Source of the DNA: Kitasatospora terrestris
GTDB taxonomy: Bacteria; Actinomycetota; Actinomycetes; Streptomycetales; Streptomycetaceae
Reading direction: 5' to 3'
Assembly (NCBI RefSeq): GCF_039542905.1
Contig: NZ_BAABIS010000001.1
Coordinates: forward strand, 1,922,001 to 1,986,000
Length of the DNA stretch: 64,000 bases
Shown here: in pieces, positions 32,789 to 42,599 of the stretch
How positions within the stretch are numbered: the stretch's first letter is position 1
Layout of the letters: every line of letters starts with the position of its first letter
Translations under genes and position numbers: made by a program
The notes under the pieces: model-generated
What the model was told of the DNA's origin: nothing
Database searches by the model: none
What the model saw: only the letters and a program-made list of their open reading frames with translations

Positions 32789-33781
32789 GAAAGTGTTGGG
32801 TAATCGGATGATTACTCGTTCTTGAGGTCGTCGGCGAGGCGGCGGGCCGCTTCGGTCTCGATGGGACCGTGCGGTTCGATCTCCTCGCCGGCGAGGCGGG
32901 CGGCCATGAGCCGGATCATCGCGACCTTGATCATCGCTTCGGCGTGCGCGGTCTTGCGCTCGTAGTCCCGTGCCAACCGTCTGCACCGTCCCAGCCAGGA
33001 GAATGTCCGCTCGACCACCCACCTGCGGGGCAGTACCTGGAACCCTTTCACATCGGCGTTGCGCGGCACCGCAACGATCTCCAGCCCTTCGTGCTCGGCC
33101 GCCCAGCCGACCAGTCCCGCGTCGACCACGTTCACGTATCCGCCGTCCACCCAGACCAGCCCGACCTGCGGAAACGAGCTCCGGATCCCGGCGAGAACCA
33201 ACTTCGCGCCCGCCCGGTCCTGCACCGAGGCCGAGTGCACCACCGCCCGCAGCACCAGTCCGCAGGTGTCCACCAGCAGGTGCCGCTTGCGGCCCCGCAC
33301 CCGTTTGCCGGCGTCGTAGCCGACCGCCTGCCCGCCCTGGTGGCTGCGGGCGGACTGCGAGTCCAGCACCGCCGCCGAGGGCTGCGGATCCCGCCCGTCC
33401 GCCACCCGCACCCGCTCGCGCAGCGTGTCGTGGACCCGGTTCCAGGTGCCGTCCGCAGTCCAGGCCCGGAACCACCGGTAGGCCGCGTCCCACGGGGCCA
33501 GATCGTGCGGCACCAACCGCCAGGCGCAACCGCTGACCAGCACATACAGCACCGTGTCCACGACCAGCCGGCGCGGGAACTTCAGCGGCCGACCCGCCCT
33601 GCGCGGATCCCGCACCGGCAGCAGCGGCTCGATCACCGCCCACTGGGCATCCGTCAACGACGAGGAATAGGAAGGCTTGCACGCACAGACACACATGGCG
33701 GTGATCTTCACGGACACCGTGGCCGCAAAGATCACCGCCAGGGCATCACACCAAGCAGTTGATCAATTACCCAACACTTTC
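32789..33781 (-). mobile_element. IS5-family insertion sequence, copy 2 (inverted)
   Basis: 993 bp, the same terminal inverted repeats as copy 1 and the same TCA direct repeat (32786-32788 and 33782-33784). It lies opposite in orientation to copy 1, enclosing 11,660 bp. Because each copy has its own TCA duplication, two independent insertions are likelier than one composite transposon, though TCA at all four ends leaves this open. Confidence 0.93.
32812..33735 (-). CDS. IS5-family transposase, copy 2
   Basis: 307 residues, complete, with D125, D197 and E242 intact. It differs from copy 1 at V7, Y23, V58, V138, Q233 and I292, all conservative or near the termini except R/Q233. Both copies should be able to make active enzyme. 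The start is as uncertain as in copy 1 (GTG 33735 or ATG 33696). Confidence 0.92.
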   Translation of the reverse strand: MIFAATVSVKITAMCVCACKPSYSSSLTDAQWAVIEPLLPVRDPRRAGRPLKFPRRLVVDTVLYVLVSGCAWRLVPHDLAPWDAAYRWFRAWTADGTWNRVHDTLRERVRVADGRDPQPSAAVLDSQSARSHQGGQAVGYDAGKRVRGRKRHLLVDTCGLVLRAVVHSASVQDRAGAKLVLAGIRSSFPQVGLVWVDGGYVNVVDAGLVGWAAEHEGLEIVAVPRNADVKGFQVLPRRWVVERTFSWLGRCRRLARDYERKTAHAEAMIKVAMIRLMAARLAGEEIEPHGPIETEAARRLADDLKNE

Positions 33782-33807
33782 TCAGACGGCGCCCTCGGAC
33801 GGCGCCC

Positions 33808-34634
33808 TCAGACGGCCCGCCGGTAGAGCCGGACGCCCAGCGGGGCGAAGACGGCGACGATGCCCACGTCCCAGGCGAGGGCGTGCCAGACCTGCTCGGC
33901 CGCGGGGCCGCCGAGCATCAGGGCGCGGACCGCGCCGGCGGTGATGGTGACGGGCTGGTGCTCGGCGAACACCTGGAGCCATCCGGGCATGGTGGCGACG
34001 GGGACGAACGCGGACGAGGCGAAGACCAGCGGCGCGAGCACCGGGAAGGACGCGGCCATCGCGGTCTCGGGGTCGCGGACGGCGAGGCCGACCACCGCGA
34101 AGATCCAGGACATCGCGAAGCCGAAGGCGAGGACCAGCAGCGCCCCGCCGAGGTAGCCCCAGACGCCGGTGTGCACCCGGAACCCGACGGCGAACCCGAC
34201 GCCGGTCATCAGCAGGACGACGAAGACGTTGCGGGCCAGGTCGGCGGTGGTGCGGCCGGAGAGGACCGCCGAGCGGGCCATCGGCAGCGAGCGGAAGCGC
34301 TCCATCAGGCCGGTCTGCAGGTCGGTGGCGAGGCCGATCGCGGTGTTGACCGCCCCGAAGGTGACGACCTGCACGAAGACGCCGGGCATCAGGTAGTCGA
34401 CGTACGGGACGCCGTGCAGGGCGGCGCCGACGACGCCGCCGAAGACGTAGCGGAACATCAGCACGAAGACGATCGGCTGCACGGTGGAGAAGATCAGCAG
34501 CCGGGGCACCCGGCGCAGGGCGATCAGGTTGCGCCCGGTGACGGCGAGGCCGTCGCGGACGGGGGCGAGCAGCCGTTCGCCCAGCGGTTCGGCGTCGGCG
34601 CCGGCGTCGGCGCGGGCTTTCAGGGGGGTCGCGG

Positions 34635-34638
<4 letters not shown>
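33808..34638 (-). CDS. DrrB-like ABC-2 transporter permease
   Basis: A 276-residue permease of the daunorubicin-resistance DrrB/NodJ type: GRNLIALRRVPRLLIFSTVQPIVFVLMF at the N-terminus, then GVPYVDYLMPGVFVQVVTFGAVNTAIG, LMERFRSLPMARSAVLSGRTTADL and six helices overall. It pairs with the overlapping ATPase (GTGA) to export a hydrophobic compound or lipid. IS copy 2 lies 24 bp downstream of its stop without disrupting it. The substrate is unknown. Confidence 0.88.
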
Positions 34639-35582
<944 letters not shown>

Positions 35583-35797
35583 CGGGGCACCCCCTGTCGC
35601 GTGGCTGCTCCTGCGGGGCCTCGTCACGGTGGCAGGGCCTCATGCCCAGTGTCGACCGGACCGGCCGGGGTCGACCATCCAGGGCAGCGGGCTCACTCCA
35701 TCCGCCGACCGGGCGGCCCCTGGAGTGGCCGGGCGGGCGGTGCCGGGCGGTAGTGGAGGCAGTACCGCCCGTACCCCTTCCGTCCGTAGGAGTCTCC

Positions 35798-36400
35798 GTG
35801 ACCCGGTACCGTCCGTCCGCCGTCCCGGTCGCCGCCGTCCTGCTGGCCGCCGCGGCCGGCGCGTGCGCCCCGCCGCCGACCCTCGCCCCGCTGCCGGCGC
35901 TCTCGCCGAGCCCGGAGCAGTCCGCGCTCTCCCCCTCGGCGGCCGCGGCGCAGGCCGCCCAGGCCGCGCAGGGCGCCGCGGCGTCCGCGGCCGCGCAGCC
36001 GTCTCCGTCCGCCTCGCCCGCCGCGACCGGCGCGGGCACGGTGGTGTCGCTGGTCAGCGTGGGCCGGCTCGGCCCGATCCTGGTGGACGACCAGGGCCGC
36101 ACGCTCTACCTGTACGGCGCCGACTCCTCGACCCGCTCGACCTGCGCCGAGGAGTGCGCCGCGGCGTGGCCCGCGCTGCTCACCCTGGGCGATCCGGTGG
36201 CGGGCGCCGGGGTGGACGAGGGGCTGCTCGGGGCGGCACAGCGCGGTGACGGCACGGCCCAGGTGCTCTACAAGGGCCACCCGCTGTACCGCTGCGCGGC
36301 GGACCGGGTCTCCGGTGACACGGCCGGCCAGGAGAGCGAGGAGTACGCGGGCGTCTGGTACGCCGTCAACGCGCTCGGCGACCCGGTCCGCGGCGGCTGA
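35798..36400 (+). CDS. Secreted lipoprotein with a COG4315-type repeat domain
   Basis: A 200-residue protein. The signal peptide PVAAVLLAAAAGAC ends in a lipobox-like AAGAC. A Pro/Ala/Ser-rich linker runs to about residue 90, then one COG4315-type domain: GPILVDDQGRTLYLYGAD, a CAEECAAAWPALL cysteine pair and GHPLYRCAADRVSGDTAGQ with GVWYAVNALG. These domains occur in surface lipoproteins of unknown function, sometimes linked to electron transfer. GTG 35798 has TAGGAG 5 nt upstream. A paralogue is at 53434-54006. Confidence 0.82.
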   Translation: MTRYRPSAVPVAAVLLAAAAGACAPPPTLAPLPALSPSPEQSALSPSAAAAQAAQAAQGAAASAAAQPSPSASPAATGAGTVVSLVSVGRLGPILVDDQGRTLYLYGADSSTRSTCAEECAAAWPALLTLGDPVAGAGVDEGLLGAAQRGDGTAQVLYKGHPLYRCAADRVSGDTAGQESEEYAGVWYAVNALGDPVRGG

Positions 36401-36437
36401 CGAGACGTCAGCTGTCCGCATGGTGAGACATAGTCCC

Positions 36438-36452
36438 CGCCGGTAACCGGCG
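36438..36452. promoter_or_regulatory. 15-bp palindrome, candidate operator
   Basis: CGCCGGT and ACCGGCG flank a single A. Its core CCGGTAACCGG is the complement of the core of the palindrome at 7686-7706. Confidence 0.35.
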
Positions 36453-36582
36453 CGACGCCGCCCGATTCCTTTCATTCTTATGCATGCCACCGTGAATAGA
36501 TGCAATCAGCGGGGATTCCTCAAGTGAGGCTCAAATTCTCGTGAAACCGATCCTGACCTGCATGTATGCCAAGCATCTCGGT

Positions 36583-36610
36583 TTTGCAAAAATGGCGGCC
36601 CGAATATAAC
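36583..36610 (+). promoter_or_regulatory. Candidate promoter of the amino-acid permease
   Basis: TTTGCA (36583-36588) and TATAAC (36605-36610), 16 bp apart, in the AT-rich patch, about 100 bp before the start codon. Inference from consensus only. Confidence 0.35.
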
Positions 36611-36707
36611 TATTCGGATTCGAGGACTGTTGCCGGGCCATGGCGGCTGCCTAGCGTGGGGCACCTCTCAGCACCCCTGCCCCTCACCGAGAGGTCCTGC
36701 TTCCCCC

Positions 36708-38360
36708 ATGGCATCTGTCGACCAGCTGGTCTCCTCAGTCTCCCCACCGACCGGAAAGCCCGGGCGCTCGCTGCGCCGGGAGGTCGGGCTGATCGGACTC
36801 CTCTGGGCATCCGTCGGGTCGATCATCGGCTCCGGCTGGCTGTACGGCGCGAAGAACGCCGTCGTCGTGGCCGGCCCGGCCGCGATGATCTCCTGGGGCA
36901 TCGGCGCGGTCGCGATCGTGCTGCTCGCCTTCGTGCACGCCGAGCTCGGCGGCATGTTCCCGGTGGCGGGCGGCACCGCGCGCTACCCGCACTACACCTT
37001 CGGCGGCCTGGCCGGCATGTCGTTCGGCTGGTTCTCCTGGCTGCAGGCGGCCACTGTCGCGCCGATCGAGGTCGAGGCGATGATCGGCTACGCCGGCCAC
37101 TGGGAGTTCGCCAAGGGCTTCCTGAACGACAACGGCACCCTGACCACCAGCGGCTTCGTGGTCGCGGTGTTCCTGATGGCGGTCTTCGTCGCGGTCAACT
37201 TCCTCGGCGTCCGGGTGCTGAGCCACACCAACTCGATCACCACCTGGCTGAAGATCGCCGTGCCGCTCGGCACCATCCTGGTGCTCGCGGTCACCAACTT
37301 CCACGGCTCCAACTTCACCTCGCACGGCTTCGCGCCGTTCGGCGTCAAGGGCGTGCTGAGCGCGGTCAGCGCGAGCGGCATCATCTTCGCCCTGCTCGGC
37401 TTCGAGCAGGCCATCCAGCTGGCCGGCGAGAGCAAGAACCCCAAGCGCGACATCCCGCGCGCGGTGCTCGGCTCGGTCGCCATCGGCACCCTGATCTACG
37501 TCGGCCTGCAGGTGGTCTTCATCGGCGCGCTGCCGGTCAGCTCCTTCGTCAACGGCTGGGACAACCTCGACTTCCCGGGCATCAGCGGCCCGTTCGCCGG
37601 CCTGGCGACCCTGGTCGGCCTCGGCTGGCTGGCCTGGGTGCTGTACTTCGACGCGATCGTCTCCCCGGGCGGTACCGGCCTGATCTACACCACCTCCACC
37701 TCGCGGATCTCCTACGGCCTCTCCAAGAACGGCTACGCCCCGCAGCTGTTCGAGCGGATCGACAAGCGCGGCGTGCCGTGGTTCGGCCTGACCATCTCCT
37801 TCGTCACCGGCGTGGTCTGCTTCCTCCCCTTCCCGAGCTGGCAGGAGCTGGTCGGCTTCATCGTCTCCGCGAGCGTGCTGATGTACGCCGGCGCCCCGCT
37901 CGCCTTCGGCGCGCTGCGCCGCCGGCTGCCCGCCCACGAGCGCCCGTACCGCCTGCCCGGCGGCGGCCTGATCGCCCCGCTGGCGTTCGTGGTCTCCAGC
38001 CTGATCATCTACTGGGCCGGCTGGCACACCCTCTCCCGCCTGGCGGTCGCCATCCTGATCGGCTACCTGCTGCTCGGCAGCTACGCGGCGTACGCCATCC
38101 GCAAGGGCCTGCCGAACGCGCCGAAGCTGGAGTGGCGGGCCGCCCAGTGGCTGCCGGTCTACCTGGTCGGCATGGGCCTGATCTCCTGGCAGGGCGGCTT
38201 CGGCGACGGCACCGGCAACCTGCCGCTGGGCTGGGACATCGCCGCCGTCACCGCCTTCTCGGTGGCCGTCTACGCCTGGGCGACCCGGGTGGCGCTGCCC
38301 GCCGAGGCGATCCAGCGCAACATCGAGGACGTCGAGGTGGTCGACGAGGGCGGCCACTGA
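36708..38360 (+). CDS. APC-family amino acid permease
   Basis: A 550-residue transporter with 12-14 helices. The first helix region GLIGLLWASVGSIIGSGWLYGAK carries the APC substrate-binding motif, followed by GGTARYPHYTFGGLAG, ALLGFEQAIQLAGESKNPKRDIPRAV (the conserved loop of the family) and SRISYGLSKNGYAPQLFERIDKRGVPW. Import of amino acids or amines is the family function; the substrate is not readable. ATG 36708 has GAGAGG rather far upstream (about 13 nt). A perfect terminator follows at 38384. Confidence 0.9.
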   Translation: MASVDQLVSSVSPPTGKPGRSLRREVGLIGLLWASVGSIIGSGWLYGAKNAVVVAGPAAMISWGIGAVAIVLLAFVHAELGGMFPVAGGTARYPHYTFGGLAGMSFGWFSWLQAATVAPIEVEAMIGYAGHWEFAKGFLNDNGTLTTSGFVVAVFLMAVFVAVNFLGVRVLSHTNSITTWLKIAVPLGTILVLAVTNFHGSNFTSHGFAPFGVKGVLSAVSASGIIFALLGFEQAIQLAGESKNPKRDIPRAVLGSVAIGTLIYVGLQVVFIGALPVSSFVNGWDNLDFPGISGPFAGLATLVGLGWLAWVLYFDAIVSPGGTGLIYTTSTSRISYGLSKNGYAPQLFERIDKRGVPWFGLTISFVTGVVCFLPFPSWQELVGFIVSASVLMYAGAPLAFGALRRRLPAHERPYRLPGGGLIAPLAFVVSSLIIYWAGWHTLSRLAVAILIGYLLLGSYAAYAIRKGLPNAPKLEWRAAQWLPVYLVGMGLISWQGGFGDGTGNLPLGWDIAAVTAFSVAVYAWATRVALPAEAIQRNIEDVEVVDEGGH

Positions 38361-38383
38361 CCCCCTGGACCAGCACCGCTGAG

Positions 38384-38418
38384 CGGGGCCCGACCGGTAC
38401 CGGACCGGTCGGGCCCCG
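38384..38418 (+). terminator. Terminator after the amino-acid permease
   Basis: A 15-bp perfect stem (CGGGGCCCGACCGGT and complement), 5-nt loop, followed by TTTCCGTTCTT, 24 bp after the stop. Confidence 0.88.
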
Positions 38419-38454
38419 TTTCCGTTCTTCCGCCCCGCGCCTCCTCCACCTATG

Positions 38455-38470
38455 CTAAGCAAGCGCTTAG
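38455..38470. promoter_or_regulatory. Operator for the TetR-type regulator of the acyl-CoA regulon (site 1)
   Basis: CTAAGCAAGCGCTTAG, a palindrome with 6-bp arms around AAGC, 30 bp upstream of the phosphotransferase-like gene. The complement of the site at 43382-43397 differs at one base only. Confidence 0.75.
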
Positions 38471-38500
38471 TCACGCTTCACCCCCGCGAGGAGGACCCCC

Positions 38501-39520
38501 GTGCCCGACACCCCGCCCGGCCTCGACCTCGACCGGCTGCGGGCCCGGCTCGACGCCGACCTGCCCGGTACCGTCACCGGCCCCCTGCGGGCCCGCCTCT
38601 TCGAGGGCGGCCGGTCCAACCTCACCTACCTGCTGGAGGACGGCGAGCACCGCTGGGTGCTCCGCCGCCCGCCGCTCGGCCACGTGCTCGCCACCGCCCA
38701 CGACATGGCCCGCGAGTACCGGGTGCTGGCCGCCCTCCACCCGTCCGCCGTGCCGGTCCCCGAGCCGCTGCTGCTGGTCGAGGACACCGGGCCGATCGGC
38801 GCGCCCTTCTACCTGATGCGGTACGTCCCCGGCACCGCGCACCGCGACGCCGACGAGCTCGCCGCCCTCGGCCCGGAGCGGACCCACGCCCTCGGCCTGC
38901 ACCTGGTGGACACCCTGGTCGAGCTGCACTCCGTCGACCCCGGAGCGGTCGGCCTCGCGGACTTCGGCCGGCCCGAGGGCTTCCTGGAGCGCCAACTGCG
39001 CCGCTGGGGCAAGCAGCTGGACGCCAGCCGCTCGCGAGAGGTGGCCGGGCTCGACGCCCTCGCCGCGCGGCTCGCCGAGGCCCTGCCGACCTCGCCCGCG
39101 CCCGCCCTGGTGCACGGCGACTACCGGCTCGACAACGTCCTGGTCGGGCCGGACGACCGGATCCTCGCCGTGCTGGACTGGGAGATGTCCACCCTCGGCG
39201 ACCCGCTGACCGACGTCGGCCTGCTGGTGATGTACACCGAGCTGGCCCGGCGCTTCGACGGCGTGCTGCCCGGCGCGGCGCTCGCCCCCGGCTTCCCCCC
39301 GGCCGCCGAACTCGTCCGGCGCTACGCCGAGCTGTCCGGCCGGGACGTCTCCGGGCTCGGCTGGTACACCGGCTTCGCCTCGTTCAAGCTCGCGGTGGTG
39401 CTGGAGGGCATCCACTACCGCCACAGCCAGGGCGGCACGGTCGGCGCCGGCTTCGACCGGATCGGCGAACTGGTGCCCGCCTTCGTGCAGTTCGGACTGG
39501 AATCACTCAAGGAGAGCTGA
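38501..39520 (+). CDS. APH-like phosphotransferase associated with acyl-CoA dehydrogenase
   Basis: A 339-residue aminoglycoside phosphotransferase-fold kinase. The catalytic loop LVHGDYRLDNVLV (H205, D207) and metal-binding LDWEMSTLGDPLTD are intact, with GGRSNLTYLL as the nucleotide-binding turn. It corresponds to the N-terminal kinase half of human ACAD10/11, where the kinase phosphorylates 4-hydroxyacyl-CoAs before dehydrogenation; here the acyl-CoA dehydrogenase is the next gene, 3 bp away. The operator at 38455 suggests regulation by the TetR protein encoded at 43471. A drug-resistance function is unlikely. Confidence 0.87.
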   Translation: MPDTPPGLDLDRLRARLDADLPGTVTGPLRARLFEGGRSNLTYLLEDGEHRWVLRRPPLGHVLATAHDMAREYRVLAALHPSAVPVPEPLLLVEDTGPIGAPFYLMRYVPGTAHRDADELAALGPERTHALGLHLVDTLVELHSVDPGAVGLADFGRPEGFLERQLRRWGKQLDASRSREVAGLDALAARLAEALPTSPAPALVHGDYRLDNVLVGPDDRILAVLDWEMSTLGDPLTDVGLLVMYTELARRFDGVLPGAALAPGFPPAAELVRRYAELSGRDVSGLGWYTGFASFKLAVVLEGIHYRHSQGGTVGAGFDRIGELVPAFVQFGLESLKES

Positions 39521-39523
39521 ACC

Positions 39524-40756
39524 GTGGACTTCTCGTACGACGCCCGCACCGAGGAGCTGCGCGGCCGGCTGCTCGCCTTCATGGACGAGTTCGTGTACCC
39601 GGCCGAGCCGGTGCTCGCCGCCCAACTCGCCGACCCCGCCCGGGAACCGTGGACCGTCCCGGCGGTGATCGGCGAACTGAAGGCGGCGGCGAGGGCCCGC
39701 GGCCTGTGGAACCTGTTCTTTGTGGACAAGCACGGCCTGCCCGGGGAGGAGGGCGCGGGGCTGACCAACCTGCAGTACGCGCCGCTCGCCGAGATCACCG
39801 GGCGCTCCGTGCTGCTCGCGCCGCCCGCGCTCAACTGCGCCGCGCCCGACACCGGGAACATGGAGCTGCTCGCCCAGTTCGGCAGCGAGGAGCAGAAGAA
39901 GCAGTGGCTGGAGCCGCTGCTGGCCGGCGAGATCCGCTCCGCCTTCGCGATGACCGAGCCGGACGTCGCCTCCTCGGACGCCACCAACATCACCACCCGG
40001 ATCGAGCGCGACGGCGACGAGTACGTGGTCAACGGCCGCAAGTGGTACATCACCGGGGCGATGAACCCGGACTGCCGGATCCTGATCGTGATGGGCAAGA
40101 CCGACCCGGACGCGCCCGCGCACCGGCAGCAGTCGATGATCCTGGTGCCGCGCGACACCCCCGGGGTGACGGTGGTGCGCGGGATGACCGTCTTCGGCTA
40201 CCCGGACGAGGACCACGGCGGCCACGCGGAGATCCTCTTCGAGGACGTCCGGGTGCCGGCCGGCCACCTGATCGGCGAGGAGGGCTCGGGCTTCGCCATC
40301 GCCCAGGCGCGCCTCGGACCGGGGCGGATCCACCACTGCATGCGGGCGATCGGCGTCGCCGAGCGGGCGCTGGAGCTGATGTGCCGCCGGGTCGTCGAGC
40401 GGGTGGCGTTCGGCAGGCCGCTGGCCGAGCAGGGCGTGGTGCAGGACTGGATCGCCGAGGCGCGGGTCCGGATCGAGCAGGCCCGGCTGCTGGTGCTCAA
40501 GACCGCCTGGCTGATGGACACCGTCGGCAACCGGGGCGCGCACACCGAGATCCAGGCGATCAAGATCGCCGTCCCGGCGACGGTCGAGTGGATCCTCGAC
40601 AAGGCCGTCCAGGCGCACGGCGCGGCCGGCGTCAGCCAGGACACCGCGCTCGCCCAGCTCTGGGCCGGCAACCGCACCCTGCGCCTGGCCGACGGCCCGG
40701 ACGAGGTGCACAAGCGCTCGCTGGCCCGCCGGGAGCTCAAGCGCCACCTCGGCTGA
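39524..40756 (+). CDS. Acyl-CoA dehydrogenase (ACAD10/11-like)
   Basis: A 410-residue flavoenzyme. FAD/substrate motifs SAFAMTEPDVASSDATN, RKWYITGAMNPDCRI and the C-terminal QAHGAAGVSQDTALAQLWAGNRTLRLADGPDEVH match the ACAD10/11-type subgroup. It oxidises an acyl-CoA to the enoyl-CoA; in ACAD10/11 the physiological route removes a 4-hydroxyl after phosphorylation by the adjacent kinase. Start GTG 39524. It is followed by a bidirectional terminator shared with the convergent quinone oxidoreductase gene. Confidence 0.9.
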   Translation: MDFSYDARTEELRGRLLAFMDEFVYPAEPVLAAQLADPAREPWTVPAVIGELKAAARARGLWNLFFVDKHGLPGEEGAGLTNLQYAPLAEITGRSVLLAPPALNCAAPDTGNMELLAQFGSEEQKKQWLEPLLAGEIRSAFAMTEPDVASSDATNITTRIERDGDEYVVNGRKWYITGAMNPDCRILIVMGKTDPDAPAHRQQSMILVPRDTPGVTVVRGMTVFGYPDEDHGGHAEILFEDVRVPAGHLIGEEGSGFAIAQARLGPGRIHHCMRAIGVAERALELMCRRVVERVAFGRPLAEQGVVQDWIAEARVRIEQARLLVLKTAWLMDTVGNRGAHTEIQAIKIAVPATVEWILDKAVQAHGAAGVSQDTALAQLWAGNRTLRLADGPDEVHKRSLARRELKRHLG

Positions 40757-40771
40757 CCGCGACACGGAGGA

Positions 40772-40808
40772 AGGGGCGCGGGGAACCGGTTCGGTTCCCC
40801 GCGCCCCT
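40772..40808. terminator. Bidirectional terminator between convergent genes
   Basis: A perfect 17-bp stem (AGGGGCGCGGGGAACCG and complement) with a 3-nt loop between the acyl-CoA dehydrogenase (plus) and the oxidoreductase (minus). Confidence 0.88.
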
Positions 40809-40817
40809 GACGCGTTC

Positions 40818-41786
40818 CTACGGGACGATCGCCAGCCGCCCGGTGGTGGTGCCGTCGGCGACCGCCTGGACGGCCGAGGCGGCTCCGGCCAGCGGGTGGC
40901 GGGCGCTGACCAGGGGTTTGACGACGCCCTTGGCGGCCAGCGCGGTGAGCTCGCGGTGGCAGTGGGCGACGGCGGCCGGGTCGTGGGCGTTGTAGAGGCC
41001 CCAGTGCAGGCCGAGGATGGCGTAGTTCTTCACCAGGGCGTGGTTGAGGCCCGGCGCGGGGATGGTGCCGCCGGCGAAGCCGACGACCAGGATCCGGCCC
41101 TCGAAGGCGATGCACTTGGTGGAGCCGGTGTACGCGTCGCCGCCGACCGGGTCGAAGACCACGTCGGCGCCGCGCCCTCCGGTGGCGGCGCGGACGGCGG
41201 CCACGAAGTCCTCGCCGTGCCGGTCGACCACCAGGTCGGCACCCAGCCCGCGGGCGACGGCGGCCTTCTCCGGGCCGCCGACGACGCCGATCACGGTCGC
41301 CCCGGCGGCCTTGCCGAGCTGGACGGCGGCGCTGCCGACCCCGCCCGCGGCGGCGTGCACCAGCAGGGTCTCACCGGGGCGCAGCGCGGCCCGGCGGTGC
41401 AGGCCGAACCAGGCGGTCTGGTAGGCGATGTGGAGGGCGGCGGCCTCGGCGTCGTCGAGGGCGTCGGGGGCGGGGAAGGCGCCGGCGGCGTCCATCAGGG
41501 CGTACTCGGCGAAGGCCCCGGCGGGGACGGCGGCGGTGCCGAGGACGCGCTCGCCGCGGCGCGGCCCGTCGGCGATCTCGCCGCAGAGCTCGACGCCGGG
41601 GGTGAACGGCAGCGGCGGGCGGACCTGGTAGTGGCCGCGGACCATCAGCGCGTCCGGGAAGTTGACCGCGGCGGCCCGGACCCGGACCAGCACCTGTCCG
41701 TCGCGGGCGACGGGTTCGGCGACGTCCTCGGCCAGCCGCATGACCCGGTCGGGCTCGCCGAGTTCGGTGACCTGCCAGGCCCTCAT
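40818..41786 (-). CDS. Zinc-independent NADPH:quinone oxidoreductase-like MDR protein
   Basis: A 322-residue medium-chain dehydrogenase/reductase. GVELCGEI and AAGGVGSAAVQLGKAAGATVIG (the NADPH Rossmann motif AxxGGVG) and FDPVGGDAYTGS are those of quinone oxidoreductases and acrylyl/crotonyl-CoA-type reductases. Zinc ligands are absent. The ATG overlaps the upstream SDR gene by ATGA, and the set of three minus-strand genes forms an operon whose promoter carries an operator of the regulon at 43382. A role in reducing an unsaturated acyl-CoA or aldehyde is plausible. Confidence 0.86.
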   Translation of the reverse strand: MRAWQVTELGEPDRVMRLAEDVAEPVARDGQVLVRVRAAAVNFPDALMVRGHYQVRPPLPFTPGVELCGEIADGPRRGERVLGTAAVPAGAFAEYALMDAAGAFPAPDALDDAEAAALHIAYQTAWFGLHRRAALRPGETLLVHAAAGGVGSAAVQLGKAAGATVIGVVGGPEKAAVARGLGADLVVDRHGEDFVAAVRAATGGRGADVVFDPVGGDAYTGSTKCIAFEGRILVVGFAGGTIPAPGLNHALVKNYAILGLHWGLYNAHDPAAVAHCHRELTALAAKGVVKPLVSARHPLAGAASAVQAVADGTTTGRLAIVP

Positions 41787-42568
41787 GCGGACTCCTCGCG
41801 GCTGTCGATGGCCTGCTGGAGGCGGCTCATGCCGTCCAGCCAGCGGTCCGGGGTGGTGGCGCGGGCCGCGTAGTAGTCGGCGACCTCGGGGTGGGGCAGG
41901 ATCAGGAAGCGGTCGGCGGCCATCGCGTCGAGGGCCGCCTCGGCGACCTGCGCCGGTTCGATGGCGGTCGGGGTGAGCAGCACCTTGCCCGCCTCGCCGG
42001 TGGAGTCCAGCATCCGGGTGCGGACGCCCTGCGGGCACAGCGCGTGGACCTTGATGCCGCGGTGCCGGTAGGTGGCGGAGAGCCACTCGGCGTAGGCGAG
42101 GGCCGCGTGCTTGGTGACCGAGTAGGGCGCCGAGCCGAGCATGGTGAGCATGCCCGCCGCGGAGACGGTGGACAGGAAGCGGCCGCGGCCGCGCTCCAGC
42201 CAGTCCGGCAGCAGCAGGCGGCTGGCCCGGACGTGGGCCAGCACGTTGACGTCCCAGCAGAGTTCCCAGACCTTGGGATCGGCGTCCGGGCCGCCGGACG
42301 GGCCGACGCCGGCGTTGGCGCAGTACAGGTCGATGGTGCCGAGGGCGTGGCGGGCGGCGGCGACCAGGTCGGCGACGCCCTCCTCGGTCGCGGCGTCGCC
42401 GGGGACCGCCACGCCGCCGACGGACTCGGCGACCTCGCGGGCCGCGTCGGCGTCCAGGTCGTTGACCACGACCCGGGCGCCGGCCGCCGCCAGGGCGGTC
42501 GCCAGCGCCGCGCCGATGCCGTGGCCGGCGCCGGTGACCACGGCCCCCTGGCCGGTGAAGGCGTTCAT
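41783..42568 (-). CDS. Short-chain dehydrogenase/reductase
   Basis: A 261-residue classical SDR: TGAGHGIG cofactor motif at about 12-19, NAGVG, and the catalytic STVSAAG...YSVTK (Y-x3-K). The ending LILPHPEVADYYAARATTPDRWLDGM is shared with SDRs of fatty and sterol catabolism in actinobacteria. Second gene in the operon, 31 bp after the first SDR, and overlapping the oxidoreductase gene. Confidence 0.88.
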   Translation of the reverse strand: MNAFTGQGAVVTGAGHGIGAALATALAAAGARVVVNDLDADAAREVAESVGGVAVPGDAATEEGVADLVAAARHALGTIDLYCANAGVGPSGGPDADPKVWELCWDVNVLAHVRASRLLLPDWLERGRGRFLSTVSAAGMLTMLGSAPYSVTKHAALAYAEWLSATYRHRGIKVHALCPQGVRTRMLDSTGEAGKVLLTPTAIEPAQVAEAALDAMAADRFLILPHPEVADYYAARATTPDRWLDGMSRLQQAIDSREESA

Positions 42569-42599
42569 CGTCCGGCCTCCTCGCGGCCGGCCGGGCCGG

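Larger units (their letters stand above)
36401..36707. other. Locally AT-rich leader/promoter region of the amino-acid permease
   Basis: About 300 bp, clearly lower in GC than the surroundings from about 36465 to 36640. It contains a palindrome at 36438-36452, a TGTC-N10-GACA motif at 36413-36430, a 15-codon frame at 36480 (MHATVNRCNQRGFLK) without a ribosome site, and a promoter-like pair (TTTGCA at 36583-36588, TATAAC at 36605-36610). No riboswitch class is recognised. Confidence 0.45.

Noticed and set aside
20133..33784. Composite transposon formed by the two IS copies
   Set aside because: Each IS has its own TCA duplication on both sides, which suggests separate insertions. TCA everywhere prevents a firm decision, so I report only the inverted pair.
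36480..36527. 15-codon frame MHATVNRCNQRGFLK as a leader peptide gene
   Set aside because: No ribosome site and only one cysteine, so it is not a convincing attenuator.
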